Part shown: piece by piece, positions 1 through 12,713 of the stretch
Numbering within the stretch: the first letter of the stretch is position 1
How the letters are laid out: each line of letters starts with the position of its first letter
Assembly (NCBI GenBank): GCA_038240605.1
Contig: JBBSDP010000013.1
Span: 1-64,000, forward strand
DNA: 64,000 nucleotides
Direction of reading: 5' to 3'
From: JBBSDP01 sp038240605
GTDB lineage: Bacteria; Planctomycetota; Phycisphaerae; Tepidisphaerales; Tepidisphaeraceae
The notes under the pieces: model-generated
What the model was told of the DNA's origin: nothing
Database searches by the model: none
What the model saw: the letters and a program-made list of their open reading frames with translations, nothing else
Translations under genes and position numbers: made by a program

Positions 1-147
1 GCGCCGTGCCCTGACTGGAGGCCAAGGCGCTGAATCGTCTTGAGACATTCCCATCTCCGATGTGACAACGAAATGGATGACGGTGGGATTGTACTCTCCT
101 GGATAATTCAGGCAAGCCAAATCACGATGCTGGCGGACCCGTGGGCT

Positions 148-237
148 TGACGCTTGTTTGGGCTGGCCATTTCCCCCTCTCCCGGTACGCCGGGAGAGGG
201 GGAAGGGAAGGACGAAGTTCGCCACAATCAAGCGTCA
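148..237. repeat. Long palindromic element upstream of glpK
   Basis: An outer inverted repeat (TGACGCTTG at 148-156 and CAAGCGTCA at 229-237) encloses a perfect inner stem at about 173-199, CCCCTCTCCCGG against CCGGGAGAGGGG with a TACG loop. It looks like a mobile or dispersed hairpin, or the end of a transcript coming from the left. I see no gene in 1-147. Confidence 0.6.
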
Positions 238-271
238 TACCCCGGACCCGTCGCTGGCGGGCGAACACCGC

Positions 272-280
272 TGGTATTAT
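272..280 (+). promoter_or_regulatory. Extended -10 element before glpK
   Basis: TGG followed by TATTAT matches the extended -10 pattern TGnTATAAT. It lies 18 nt before the GTG start at 299, so the leader would be about 11 nt. No good -35 box is visible. Confidence 0.4.
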
Positions 281-298
281 GAGCCGCAAGGGTAGCTT

Positions 299-1813
299 GT
301 GAAACCGATGCCTCGTTTTATCGCCGCCATCGATCAGGGAACGACCAGCACGCGATGCATCCTCTTCGATCGCTCCGGGCCCGTTTCCTTCGGGCAGCGC
401 GAGCATGCACAGCACTTCCCCCAGGCCGGCTGGGTCGAGCACGACCCCATGGAAATCTGGGAGCGCACGCGGCAGGTCGTGGGTGAGGCGATCGAACGCG
501 CGGGTGCACGCCGTGGCGATATCGCCGCAATCGGAATCGCCAACCAGCGGGAGACGACCGTCGTCTGGGATCGCCGCACCGGAAAGCCATGCTGCAACGC
601 GATCGTCTGGCAGGACACGCGGACGCGCGACCTCTGCGACGCGCTCGCCCGCGAAGGAGGTCAGGATCGCTTTCGTGATCGCGTCGGCCTGCCGCTGGCC
701 ACCTATTTCTCCGGCCCCAAGCTGCACTGGCTCCTGCAAAACGTGCCTGGCCTGCGCGCTCGGGCCGAGCACGGCGACGTGCTGTTCGGCACCATCGATT
801 CGTGGCTGATCTGGCATCTCACGGGCGGCCCCGATGGCGGCGCCCACGTCACCGATGTGACCAACGCCAGCCGGACGATGCTGATGGATCTCCGCACACT
901 CGACTGGAGCCCCCCGATGCTCGAGGACCTCGCAGTGCCGCGGGCGATGCTGCCGCGGATCGTCCCCTCGATCGATCCGGCCAGCTGGGGGACCACCCGC
1001 AACAGCGGCCCGTTCGGAGATGAGATCCCGGTCTGCGGCGATCTGGGCGATCAGCAGGCCGCACTCGTCGGTCAGACCTGCTTTGATCCGGGCGAATCGA
1101 AAAACACCTACGGCACCGGATGCTTCATGCTCCTCAACACCGGCACATCGCCGGTCGCATCGCGCCGTGGGCTGCTGACGACCGTCGCCTACCAGATAAG
1201 GGGCCAGCCGGCGGTTTACGCGCTGGAGGGATCGATCGCCGTTACCGGCGCGCTCGTGCAATGGCTCCGCGATAACCTGGGGATCATTCGCTCGTCGGCC
1301 GAGATCGAGCCGCTGGCGCGGGGCGTGGCGGATAACGGGGGCGTCTTCATCGTGCCGGCCTTCTCCGGCCTGTTCGCCCCGTACTGGCGCTCTGACGCCC
1401 GCGGCGTGGTGACGGGTCTGACGGCTTATGCCAACAAGGGGCATCTCGCCCGCGCGGTGCTCGAGGCAACGGCCTACCAGACACACGACGTGCTGGAAGC
1501 GATGGAGCGCGATTCGGGCGTGCGCCGCGCCAGCCTGCGCGTGGACGGCGGCATGTCGGTCAACGACCTGCTCATGCAATTCCAGGCGGACGTGCTCAAC
1601 GTTCCGGTCGTCCGCCCGCGCGTCACCGAAACCACGGCACTCGGCGCCGCCTATGCGGCGGGCCTGGCGTGCGGGTTCTGGCGCGACTTCCCAGAGCTGC
1701 GCAGCGCGTGGAAGGAAGACAAAACCTGGACGCCGGCGATGAGCCAGTCCGAGCGCGAGCGACTACTGGGCGGTTGGCGCAAGGCCGTGGAGCGATCCTT
1801 CAATTGGGCTTGA
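299..1813 (+). CDS. glpK: Glycerol kinase
   Basis: Phosphorylates glycerol with ATP to sn-glycerol 3-phosphate in the cytoplasm. The 504-residue protein has the usual family length. It shows the FGGY-kinase N-terminal phosphate motif IDQGTTSTRCILFD near residue 12, WQDTRTRD, the adenosine-pocket stretch YGTGCFMLLNTG, and the C-terminal GGMSVNDLLMQFQADVL. The start is either GTG at 299, with AAGGG just upstream, or ATG at 308; both keep the whole kinase fold. No glpF or glpD is adjacent, so it appears to be a single-gene unit. Its last 51 bp overlap the convergent gene on the other strand. Confidence 0.96.
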   Translation: MKPMPRFIAAIDQGTTSTRCILFDRSGPVSFGQREHAQHFPQAGWVEHDPMEIWERTRQVVGEAIERAGARRGDIAAIGIANQRETTVVWDRRTGKPCCNAIVWQDTRTRDLCDALAREGGQDRFRDRVGLPLATYFSGPKLHWLLQNVPGLRARAEHGDVLFGTIDSWLIWHLTGGPDGGAHVTDVTNASRTMLMDLRTLDWSPPMLEDLAVPRAMLPRIVPSIDPASWGTTRNSGPFGDEIPVCGDLGDQQAALVGQTCFDPGESKNTYGTGCFMLLNTGTSPVASRRGLLTTVAYQIRGQPAVYALEGSIAVTGALVQWLRDNLGIIRSSAEIEPLARGVADNGGVFIVPAFSGLFAPYWRSDARGVVTGLTAYANKGHLARAVLEATAYQTHDVLEAMERDSGVRRASLRVDGGMSVNDLLMQFQADVLNVPVVRPRVTETTALGAAYAAGLACGFWRDFPELRSAWKEDKTWTPAMSQSERERLLGGWRKAVERSFNWA

Positions 1814-3253
1814 CTCACTCCGCGCCTTCACGTGATTCAGCACCCGAAGATGGATGCGGTGGATAATGTGGTCTGACCAGAGTTGCCAATAAGCGGCGGG
1901 CCACATGTGGTGGCGGTACCAGGTGGTTCCTTCGAGGCGCGTGCGGCCGCCGGGAAGCTCGACGAGCTTGAACTGTCCGCCGCTGGAGACGAGGAAATTC
2001 TCCAAATGCGGCGGGTGAATATCACTGTACGGACTCCACTCCTTCATCGGCGGCGGGTTCGACGTCACGGAAAACTTCAGAAGCGTTGGCTCATCCCAGG
2101 CGGTGATCGGCTCTTCGAACGCGCCAGTCGAAAAGACGCATTTGCGGACCGCCCCGACACCATGCCCGGCGATCTGAGCGCGCATCGGATAAGCCACCCC
2201 GCTGCGGAAGAGCCAGTCTGTCGGCGGGGGAATTTCGCCGAAGGCGATTACGTTGGGCCACACCTGGCTCGGCGGCGCTTCCACATCAACGCTGCTCGTG
2301 ATGGCGAACAACGGAGCTTCCGACGTGGCAAGCTTCTCCGCTCCCATGAAGAGCGGTAGGAATAACAGCATCAGCCACACCACCCGACCGGCATCGTGAA
2401 GTCGCGAGGGACGCCTGCGGAATGCGCCTCCGACCAATGCCCCGATGATGGCCAGCGGATAAGCCAGCGGCGCCGCCATAATCAGGCAGCCAGCGCCCTC
2501 GAGCGCCACGAAGAGCAATGCTGCCCCGTAAACGGTCAGGGAAAGGCAGGCGAAGCCGATGCAAGTCCGCATCCGGCACGGCTCCGACGCGACATGGATC
2601 AGCGCCGCCATCAACCCGATGGCGAACGGCACCCCGACGAAGACGCCCCAGCCGTAATTCTGAAGAAGCTCGATGGAAATGAAGGTGGCGGCGAGACCGA
2701 TGATGGCCGGCACGATCACCGCTACGGCGTCCGCCGCTGCGTGGTTGGCCGGCAGGATGCGGGCAAGCCACGGCAATGGCAACCGGTCGTCGGCCGCATA
2801 CGCCAGCGTCGGCGCATCGCCGACCGGCGGCGCGGGCAAAGCGGCCTCAGGCGCTACCTGTGCAAGCGGAATCTCGCGTCGCGGGAGTGCCGTCAGCACC
2901 GCAAACATCAGAAAGTTCACCCCCGGCACGAAGAACAGGACGCTCCATCCGGAGGCGATGCCGACCGACCGCAACCGCATAGCCGTCAGGGTGACTCCAC
3001 AAGCGATGAACGGCAGCGCGATCAGGAGCATCGTCGAATAGAACACCCGCTCGTGGGGAGCCATGAATAGCAGTCCCAGCGATGCACCCGGGGCTATGTA
3101 GTCCGCCGGCGACCAGGGCCGATGAAACACCTCGCCGGCCACGGTCCAGTCGATGCCGAACTTCAGCAGGAGCAGCGCAGACCCCGCGACGAAATAGGCC
3201 AGCCGTCCGACCGTTCCCGCCCGATACGATGCCTTCAGGGGTTCGATCATCAT
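1763..3253 (-). CDS. Multispanning membrane protein with C-terminal SRPBCC domain
   Basis: A 496-residue protein. Residues 1-320 contain about eight hydrophobic segments, with a DUF805-like look at the N terminus. Residues 325-480 (from SSVDVEAPPSQVWPNVIAF) look like a START/SRPBCC ligand-binding fold: the VEAPPSQVW opening is typical and a TRLEGTTWYRHHMWPAAYW helix closes it. The role is unknown; a lipid or hydrophobic ligand is an inference from the fold. The gene converges on glpK and overlaps its 3' end by 51 bp. The start at 3253 is followed by a second Met, so the exact N terminus is open. Confidence 0.8.
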   Translation of the reverse strand: MMIEPLKASYRAGTVGRLAYFVAGSALLLLKFGIDWTVAGEVFHRPWSPADYIAPGASLGLLFMAPHERVFYSTMLLIALPFIACGVTLTAMRLRSVGIASGWSVLFFVPGVNFLMFAVLTALPRREIPLAQVAPEAALPAPPVGDAPTLAYAADDRLPLPWLARILPANHAAADAVAVIVPAIIGLAATFISIELLQNYGWGVFVGVPFAIGLMAALIHVASEPCRMRTCIGFACLSLTVYGAALLFVALEGAGCLIMAAPLAYPLAIIGALVGGAFRRRPSRLHDAGRVVWLMLLFLPLFMGAEKLATSEAPLFAITSSVDVEAPPSQVWPNVIAFGEIPPPTDWLFRSGVAYPMRAQIAGHGVGAVRKCVFSTGAFEEPITAWDEPTLLKFSVTSNPPPMKEWSPYSDIHPPHLENFLVSSGGQFKLVELPGGRTRLEGTTWYRHHMWPAAYWQLWSDHIIHRIHLRVLNHVKARSESSPIEGSLHGLAPTAQ

Positions 3254-3445
3254 AAATTTGCTCGCGCTCTCTCGGCACGAGAGATATCCAACGCATCGAT
3301 CGAGCTCAAACCTTTTCCAATTTCAAAACTGGTGCAATCAACATTGAGGCACCAGCGTATTAACACATCCGTTGCGGAATCTTGACCCTCCCTCTACATT
3401 CGGAGACACAGATATTCAGACCGTTACGGGAAAGTCGGGCCGTCC

Positions 3446-4078
3446 ATGCAGGAATCCAGCACCAAAAAAATTTACGACATTCACTCGATGTTCTACGATG
3501 CCACGTTCGGACGACTGGTTCGACGTCGCATCGGCAAGGCCATCTCGCACATGAACATCCGCCCCGGGGACCGAATCCTGGATCTGGGGATCGGGACCGG
3601 CGTCTCGCTGAATTATTATCCGACCGATCGCGGCATGGTGGTCGGCATCGACCTTTCGAGCGGGATGCTGCGCGAGGCCCGCAAGAAGATCCGCGAACAG
3701 GGCCGGAGCAACGCGGTCGTCTTCCAGGCCGACGCAATGCGCCTTCCGTTCGCGGAAAACACCTTCGATCACGTGTTCATCAGCCACGTCATCAGCGTAG
3801 TGAGCGACCCGTATCACCTGGTGCGCGAGGCGCAGCGCGTCGCCAAGCCGGGCAAGCGGATCGTGATCGTCAACCACTTCCAATCCACCAACCGCTTCGT
3901 CGCGATGCTGGAAAAATGGCTCTGCCCCCTCTGCACCAAGCTGGGATGGCGCAGCGACCTGGCGCTGCAGGACCTGATCTGCCGCACCGGCGTCGAGGTC
4001 GACTACCGCTACAAGCTGGAAAGCATCGACCTCTGGGAAACCGTGGTCATGACCAACACCAAGTCCGCCCTAGCTTAA
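3446..4078 (+). CDS. Class I SAM-dependent methyltransferase (PmtA-like)
   Basis: A 210-residue methyltransferase with motif I ILDLGIGTGVSLNYYP (about residues 48-63), motif II GIDLSSGML, and an acidic motif around QADAMRLPF. The start KIYDIHSMFYDATFGRLV resembles bacterial phosphatidylethanolamine N-methyltransferases of the PmtA type, so phospholipid methylation is plausible. The substrate cannot be proved from sequence, and a menaquinone/UbiE-like methyltransferase is the main alternative. It is probably transcribed alone, since a perfect hairpin follows 38 bp after the stop. Confidence 0.85.
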   Translation: MQESSTKKIYDIHSMFYDATFGRLVRRRIGKAISHMNIRPGDRILDLGIGTGVSLNYYPTDRGMVVGIDLSSGMLREARKKIREQGRSNAVVFQADAMRLPFAENTFDHVFISHVISVVSDPYHLVREAQRVAKPGKRIVIVNHFQSTNRFVAMLEKWLCPLCTKLGWRSDLALQDLICRTGVEVDYRYKLESIDLWETVVMTNTKSALA

Positions 4079-4116
4079 GCCATTTTCACCACAAAGACGG
4101 GTTCGCCAGTAGAGTA

Positions 4117-4150
4117 GAGAACTGAACGGCCCGATTGCCGTTCAGTTCTC
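4117..4150 (+). terminator. Hairpin terminator after the methyltransferase
   Basis: Perfect 14-bp stem (GAGAACTGAACGGC and GCCGTTCAGTTCTC) with a 6-nt loop, 38 bp downstream of the stop. There is only a weak pyrimidine tail (CCTCTT), so it may be a 3'-end stabiliser rather than a strict intrinsic terminator. Confidence 0.6.
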
Positions 4151-4272
4151 CCTCTTCGCACCGGACAGGCGGGTTTCCCGCATCCGGATCTCACGGCATC
4201 CTTCAGCTCAAGCGTTCGCGGACGCGCAATCGGGTCAGAGGGCCGCGAACCCCAATGATGCAACTGCGCATA

Positions 4273-4506
4273 TCAGCTCATCCCACAAACGCTTCCGGCT
4301 GCGGCAAGGTCGCGCAATCGTTCCAAGGCGGGACGAATCAGCGTCGCGCCGCTGCATCCTTCATCAATGAAACGGAACTCGGGATCGATCGTCAATCCAT
4401 CCTGCTCGGCGCGCTGCACGATCGCCACGATCTGCGACTGGATCGTTCCGGCCTGCGCCTGCTGTTCCGAGGAGACGCGAGCATAAAGCGCCGCGCGAAC
4501 AGATCG
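4273..4506 (-). pseudogene. Serine recombinase remnant (resolvase N-terminal domain)
   Basis: Reading the minus strand from 4506 gives RSVRAALYARVSSEQQAQAG, then TIQSQIVAIVQRAEQDG, FRFIDEGCSGATLIRPALE, RLRDLAAAGSVCGMS and a stop at 4273. ALYARVSSEQQ with the catalytic Ser, the QSQI helix and the Y/CSGATLIRPALERLRDL segment are the hallmarks of the N-terminal catalytic domain of large serine recombinases. The frame has no start codon. The protein breaks off after about 75 residues, where family members continue for 400 or more. It is a decayed mobile-element gene lying between the methyltransferase and gltD. Confidence 0.85.
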
Positions 4507-4555
4507 AGCGGGCGTCAGGCCTTGGCCCCGAAGAGGCTTACGGCCAGCGCAGCAT

Positions 4556-4597
4556 TTCTTCGCCCCTTCGCGTCCGGCGAGCGAAGGGCACGAAGAA
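4556..4597 (-). terminator. Hairpin directly after gltD stop
   Basis: Near-perfect inverted repeat (TTCTTCGCCCCTTCGC at 4556-4571 and its partner at 4581-4597, one bulge) adjoining the gltD stop codon. It is a candidate transcription end for the gltBD unit. Confidence 0.5.
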
Positions 4598-6067
4598 TTA
4601 GAAGAGTTTGAGTGCGGGGAGTTCGGTCGCGCCCATTAGGTATTCGTCGACGCCGCGGGCGGCTTGGCGGCCTTCGCTGATGGCCCAGACGACGAGGCTT
4701 TGTCCCCGGCGCATGTCGCCGGCGGAGAAGACGCCGGGGATGCTGGTCATGTACGACGGGTCGACGTGAACGTTTCCGCGCCCGTCGAGCTTGAGGCTCA
4801 GTTGTTGAATCGGGCCGGGATGCTCGGGGCTGACGAAGCCCATGGCCAGCAGGCACAGGTCGCAGGGAAGCTCGAACTCGCTGCCTTCGACTTCCTTCAT
4901 CTGCCAGCGCGCGTCGGCCCCCTTGTTCCACTCCAGCCGCACGCCGTGCAGCTTCTTGACCGCGCCGTCTTCACCGGAGAATTTCTTGGTGTTGATGGAG
5001 AAGTCACGGATCTCGCCACCAAAAACGGTATTGGCCTCCTCGTGGGCGGAGCTGGTGCGGAAGATCATGGGCCAGTTCGGCCAGGGCATATCGGCGGTGC
5101 GTGCTTCCGGCGGGCGCGGCAGCAGCTCGAACTGCTTGACGCTCCTGCACCCCTGCCGCTGTGCGGTGCCGAGGCAGTCGGCGCCGGTGTCACCGCCGCC
5201 AAGGATGATCACGTCCTTGTCCTTGGCACTGATGAACTCGTGCTCCGGAATGTCGTCGCCCATGTTCCGCTTGTTCTGAAGCGGAAGGTAATCCATCGCC
5301 TTGTAGATGCCGGTGAGCTCGCGGCCGGGCACGTTCAGCTCGCGGGCCTGCGTGGCCCCGCCGCACAATACGATCGCGTCGAAATCCCGCTGGAGGTCCT
5401 CGACCTTCACATCCTGCCCGACGTTCGCGCTGGTCTTGAACGTGATGCCTTCGGCCTCCATCAGCTTCACCCGTCGATCGACGACGCGCTTCTCGAGCTT
5501 GAAGTTGGGGATGCCGTACATGAGCAATCCGCCGATCCGGTCAGCGCGCTCGAAGACGGTGACGAGGTGTCCCGCCTTGTTCAATTGAGCCGCGCATCCC
5601 AGCCCTGCCGGCCCCGAGCCCACCACGGCGACCTTCTTGCCGGTACGGCGTTCGGGCGGCTCTGGCTGCACCCACCCTTCGTCGAACGCGTGGTCGATAA
5701 TGCTCTGCTCGACGAGCTTGATCGTGACTGGCTTCTCGTTGATCCCCAGGACACAGGCTTCTTCACACGGGGCCGGACAGACGCGGCCGGTGAATTCCGG
5801 AAAGTTGTTGGTCTTGAAGAGCATGGCCAGCGCATCGCGCCAGCGGTTCTTGTAAACCAGGTCGTTCCATTCGGGGATGATGTTCCCCAGCGGGCACCCG
5901 CCGTGACAGAACGGGATGCCGCAGTCCATGCAACGCGCGCCCTGGGCGCGGAGCTTTTCCTCGGGGAAGGGGTTGTAGATCTCGTCCCAGTCGAGGATGC
6001 GCAACTCGACGGGCCTGCGCCGTGGCAGCTCGCGGGAAATCTCCTTGAATCCGGTGGGTTTGCCCAT
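4598..6067 (-). CDS. gltD: Glutamate synthase small subunit
   Basis: Supplies electrons from NAD(P)H to the large subunit for reductive transfer of the glutamine amide to 2-oxoglutarate. The 489 residues match the family length. N-terminal cysteine clusters for two 4Fe-4S centres are seen (CMDCGIPFCHGGCPLGN near 41-57 and CPAPCEEACVLGI near 97-109). An FAD Rossmann motif VAVVGSGPAGLGCA lies near 147 and an NADPH motif VIILGGGDTGADCLG near 290. The C terminus carries GVFSAGDMRRGQSLVVWAI. It follows gltB by 57 bp on the same strand and is almost certainly cotranscribed with it. Confidence 0.97.
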   Translation of the reverse strand: MGKPTGFKEISRELPRRRPVELRILDWDEIYNPFPEEKLRAQGARCMDCGIPFCHGGCPLGNIIPEWNDLVYKNRWRDALAMLFKTNNFPEFTGRVCPAPCEEACVLGINEKPVTIKLVEQSIIDHAFDEGWVQPEPPERRTGKKVAVVGSGPAGLGCAAQLNKAGHLVTVFERADRIGGLLMYGIPNFKLEKRVVDRRVKLMEAEGITFKTSANVGQDVKVEDLQRDFDAIVLCGGATQARELNVPGRELTGIYKAMDYLPLQNKRNMGDDIPEHEFISAKDKDVIILGGGDTGADCLGTAQRQGCRSVKQFELLPRPPEARTADMPWPNWPMIFRTSSAHEEANTVFGGEIRDFSINTKKFSGEDGAVKKLHGVRLEWNKGADARWQMKEVEGSEFELPCDLCLLAMGFVSPEHPGPIQQLSLKLDGRGNVHVDPSYMTSIPGVFSAGDMRRGQSLVVWAISEGRQAARGVDEYLMGATELPALKLF

Positions 6068-6124
6068 GTCCGATCATTCTCCAACTCGTCAGGTGGTTTC
6101 GCCGAGTCCCTAACTCCACGATGA

Positions 6125-10690
<4,566 letters not shown>

Positions 10691-11034
10691 TCACACTCTC
10701 AAAGAAGGAGAAACGCCCGATAATCGGACAGGCAGAACCGCACTAATGTATCAATCAACGACCCAATCGCAACTCTCACCTGAGTTCGCGGTTTCCGCGG
10801 AATGGAGATCGGCCTTGCACATTTTGTAGGCACATTGATGGCTGGAAGCGTCGAATCTTGCTTGCAAGCAAATATCGGACCAATCTTCATCGATCGGGGC
10901 GAGGCGACATTTGAACTTCGTGGACGCTCGGAGCGTTGGATGAGTTCGCTTAGGGAGATGCGCGGCACCGATTGAAGCGCCTATTGATCAAGCGGCGACA
11001 GAAAATGAGGAATTGGGACGTCACTTTTGCGCGC
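10691..11034 (-). promoter_or_regulatory. gltB upstream region with weak promoter candidate
   Basis: 344 bp without a convincing gene. On the minus strand TTGCGA (10772-10767) and TACATT (10750-10745) are 16 bp apart and 54 bp before the gltB start, a weak sigma-70-type candidate. A short minus-strand frame at 10699-10968 has no recognisable features. I see no riboswitch. Confidence 0.3.
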
Positions 11035-11091
11035 ACCAACAACAAAGCAAGGCAGGGCGCGTGAACGGCCCTACCTTGCGTTGTTGTTGGT
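11035..11091 (-). terminator. Strong hairpin at the end of the Tad locus
   Basis: Inverted repeat with 21 of 23 positions paired: ACCAACAACAAAGCAAGG on the left and CCTTGCGTTGTTGTTGGT on the right, around a 9-nt loop. It lies 29 bp beyond the stop of the lipoprotein gene and is likely the 3' end of the minus-strand Tad transcript. Confidence 0.6.
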
Positions 11092-11119
11092 TCCCGAATC
11101 TTCCACTCCGGAAGACACG

Positions 11120-11668
11120 TTACTTCGAAGCGGCCGGAGCCAAGCTCGACGCGGCGGAAGCGCCCCCGGCGGGCGATGTCCCGCCCGCGTCCATGGCCTG
11201 CATGGCGCGGATGCCCTGGGCGGACGGCGCAGCGTAATGAAGGTTCGGTCCCTTCTCGATCTTGATCTGCGTATCGCTCAATCCCCGGTCCTTCAGGTAG
11301 GCAACAACCGCCTCATGGCGAGGGTCGAACGTCGACGCTTCATATGTGGGCAGGTCGATGTAGACCGTGTCCACTTCGCACGCATCGGTGTCCTTGAGCA
11401 TCAGGTCGAGCTTGTCGCGCCCCAGGGAGTTCAGGGAGTCGCCGGCGAAGTGCATCGGGTGGAGCGTCGCGTCCAACCGGGCGCCGACCGCCGCCTGAGC
11501 CGTCGCGATCCGGTGAAGATCGCGCTCCGAGCCCTGGCCGATGAAATCGTCACCTCGGACGAACCCGCGTTGCTCGCTGCTCTGGCAGCCGATCGCCGCT
11601 GTCGCCAGCAGCACGCACGTCGTCAAGCAGATCCTGGCGGTTGTCGTCGTCATTGTCTTCATAGTCAT
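11120..11668 (-). CDS. Small lipoprotein at the end of the Tad operon
   Basis: About 182 residues from the ATG at 11668 (an in-frame ATG 27 nt further upstream exists). A lipoprotein signal ends at the lipobox ATAAIGC, so the mature protein should be anchored in a membrane. The middle part (VYIDLPTYEASTFDPRHEA, then VVAYLKDRGLSDTQIKIEKG) recalls the lysine/arginine-helix part of OmpA-like or CpaD-like proteins. Position directly after tadC suggests a CpaD- or pilotin-like role beside the secretin. This is inference; I do not recognise a named family with certainty. The tail is rich in Ala, Gly and Ser. Confidence 0.7.
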   Translation of the reverse strand: MTMKTMTTTTARICLTTCVLLATAAIGCQSSEQRGFVRGDDFIGQGSERDLHRIATAQAAVGARLDATLHPMHFAGDSLNSLGRDKLDLMLKDTDACEVDTVYIDLPTYEASTFDPRHEAVVAYLKDRGLSDTQIKIEKGPNLHYAAPSAQGIRAMQAMDAGGTSPAGGASAASSLAPAASK

Positions 11669-11759
11669 CTCACTCTCTATTGAGTCTGTCGGCATTTGCC
11701 GTGGAACGGTAAAGAAGCATCGAAGCCCACCGGCGAGGCGTACACGTGCCTCGCGTACG

Positions 11760-12674
11760 TCATTTCATGAGATCGCTTTCCATGAACTTGATGACGGTCG
11801 GCCCGACAAGCACGATGAACGTCGCGGGAAAGATGAACAGCACCAGGGGGAAGGTCATCTTGACCGACGCCTTGGCCGCGCTCTCTTCGGCGGCGCGATG
11901 CCGGTTGATGCGAAGCGTCTCGGAATGGATTCGCAACGCCGACGCGATGCTCGTCCCGAAGCGGTCCGCCTGGACCAACATCGAAACCAGCGATTGGAGC
12001 GACGCGTTGGCGGTACGACGGCCCAGGTTCTTCAGGGCCTCCGCGCGGGCAAGGCCCACGCGCGTCTCCATGTGCGTGATTCCGAACTCCCGGCTCAGGG
12101 TCGGGTGGGCGCGGGCAAGCTCGGTGCCGACGCGCTGCATGGCGGCGTCAACGGTGAGCCCGGCCTCGACGCAGACGACCATCAGGTCGAGCGCGTCGGC
12201 CAGCCCATACGTGAGGCCCTTCTGGTTCGAGCTGATCTTGAAGCGGAGCCAGAGGGTCGGCAGCATGTAACCGACGATCCCGCCCAGCGAGAGTCCGAGA
12301 AACGAATACTCCATCGCGACGCCGCCGAAGTAGCCCCCCAGCAACCCCAGGACCAGGCAGATGACCTTGAAGCCGGTGACGGCTCGGACTGCCGACGGGC
12401 TGTAGATGCCCGCGGTCGCGAGCGTCTGCTTCATGCCGGACCGCTTCTCCTCGGTTTTGGGCATGAACGGCTGCGCCGCCGCCTGTCCGACCCTCGCAAA
12501 CATCTGCCCGACCCCGCCCCCTTGCTCGGCCGGCTTGGCCTTCTCGGTCCCGCCGCCCGAGAGGCGCTGGCGCAACCGCCCAGCGCCATCGCTGAAGAAG
12601 AAGCGAATGATGAAGAAGCTGGCCAGGGCGCCGGCCCCGGAGATGGAGAGGATGAGTAGAAGTTGGTCGTCCAT
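11760..12674 (-). CDS. tadC: Tad pilus inner-membrane platform protein TadC
   Basis: Type II secretion F-domain protein of the pilus motor, about 304 residues. The start chosen is ATG at 12674, preceded by AGGAAG; the longer frame adds 13 non-conserved residues. A membrane helix near the N terminus is followed by a cytoplasmic T2SSF domain (DALDLMVVCVEAGLTVDAAM, then LSREFGITHMETRVGLARAEAL). Two C-terminal membrane segments end in FPLVLFIFPATFIVLVGPTV. It follows tadB by 39 bp and should pair with it as the platform on which CpaF acts. Confidence 0.93.
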   Translation of the reverse strand: MDDQLLLILSISGAGALASFFIIRFFFSDGAGRLRQRLSGGGTEKAKPAEQGGGVGQMFARVGQAAAQPFMPKTEEKRSGMKQTLATAGIYSPSAVRAVTGFKVICLVLGLLGGYFGGVAMEYSFLGLSLGGIVGYMLPTLWLRFKISSNQKGLTYGLADALDLMVVCVEAGLTVDAAMQRVGTELARAHPTLSREFGITHMETRVGLARAEALKNLGRRTANASLQSLVSMLVQADRFGTSIASALRIHSETLRINRHRAAEESAAKASVKMTFPLVLFIFPATFIVLVGPTVIKFMESDLMK

Positions 12675-12713
12675 GTTCGTCTTCCTGTGGCTCGTGGCGC
12701 CTGAGGGCCGCAA

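Noticed and set aside
122..1579. Long minus-strand open frame opposite glpK
   Set aside because: Shadow of glpK: Arg/His/Ala-rich product with no family pattern, antisense to a certain gene.
4664..6124. Plus-strand open frame opposite gltD
   Set aside because: Antisense shadow in high-GC DNA; gltD on the other strand has complete cofactor motifs.
10699..10968. 89-codon minus-strand frame upstream of gltB
   Set aside because: No ribosome binding site or domain; lies in the presumed promoter region.
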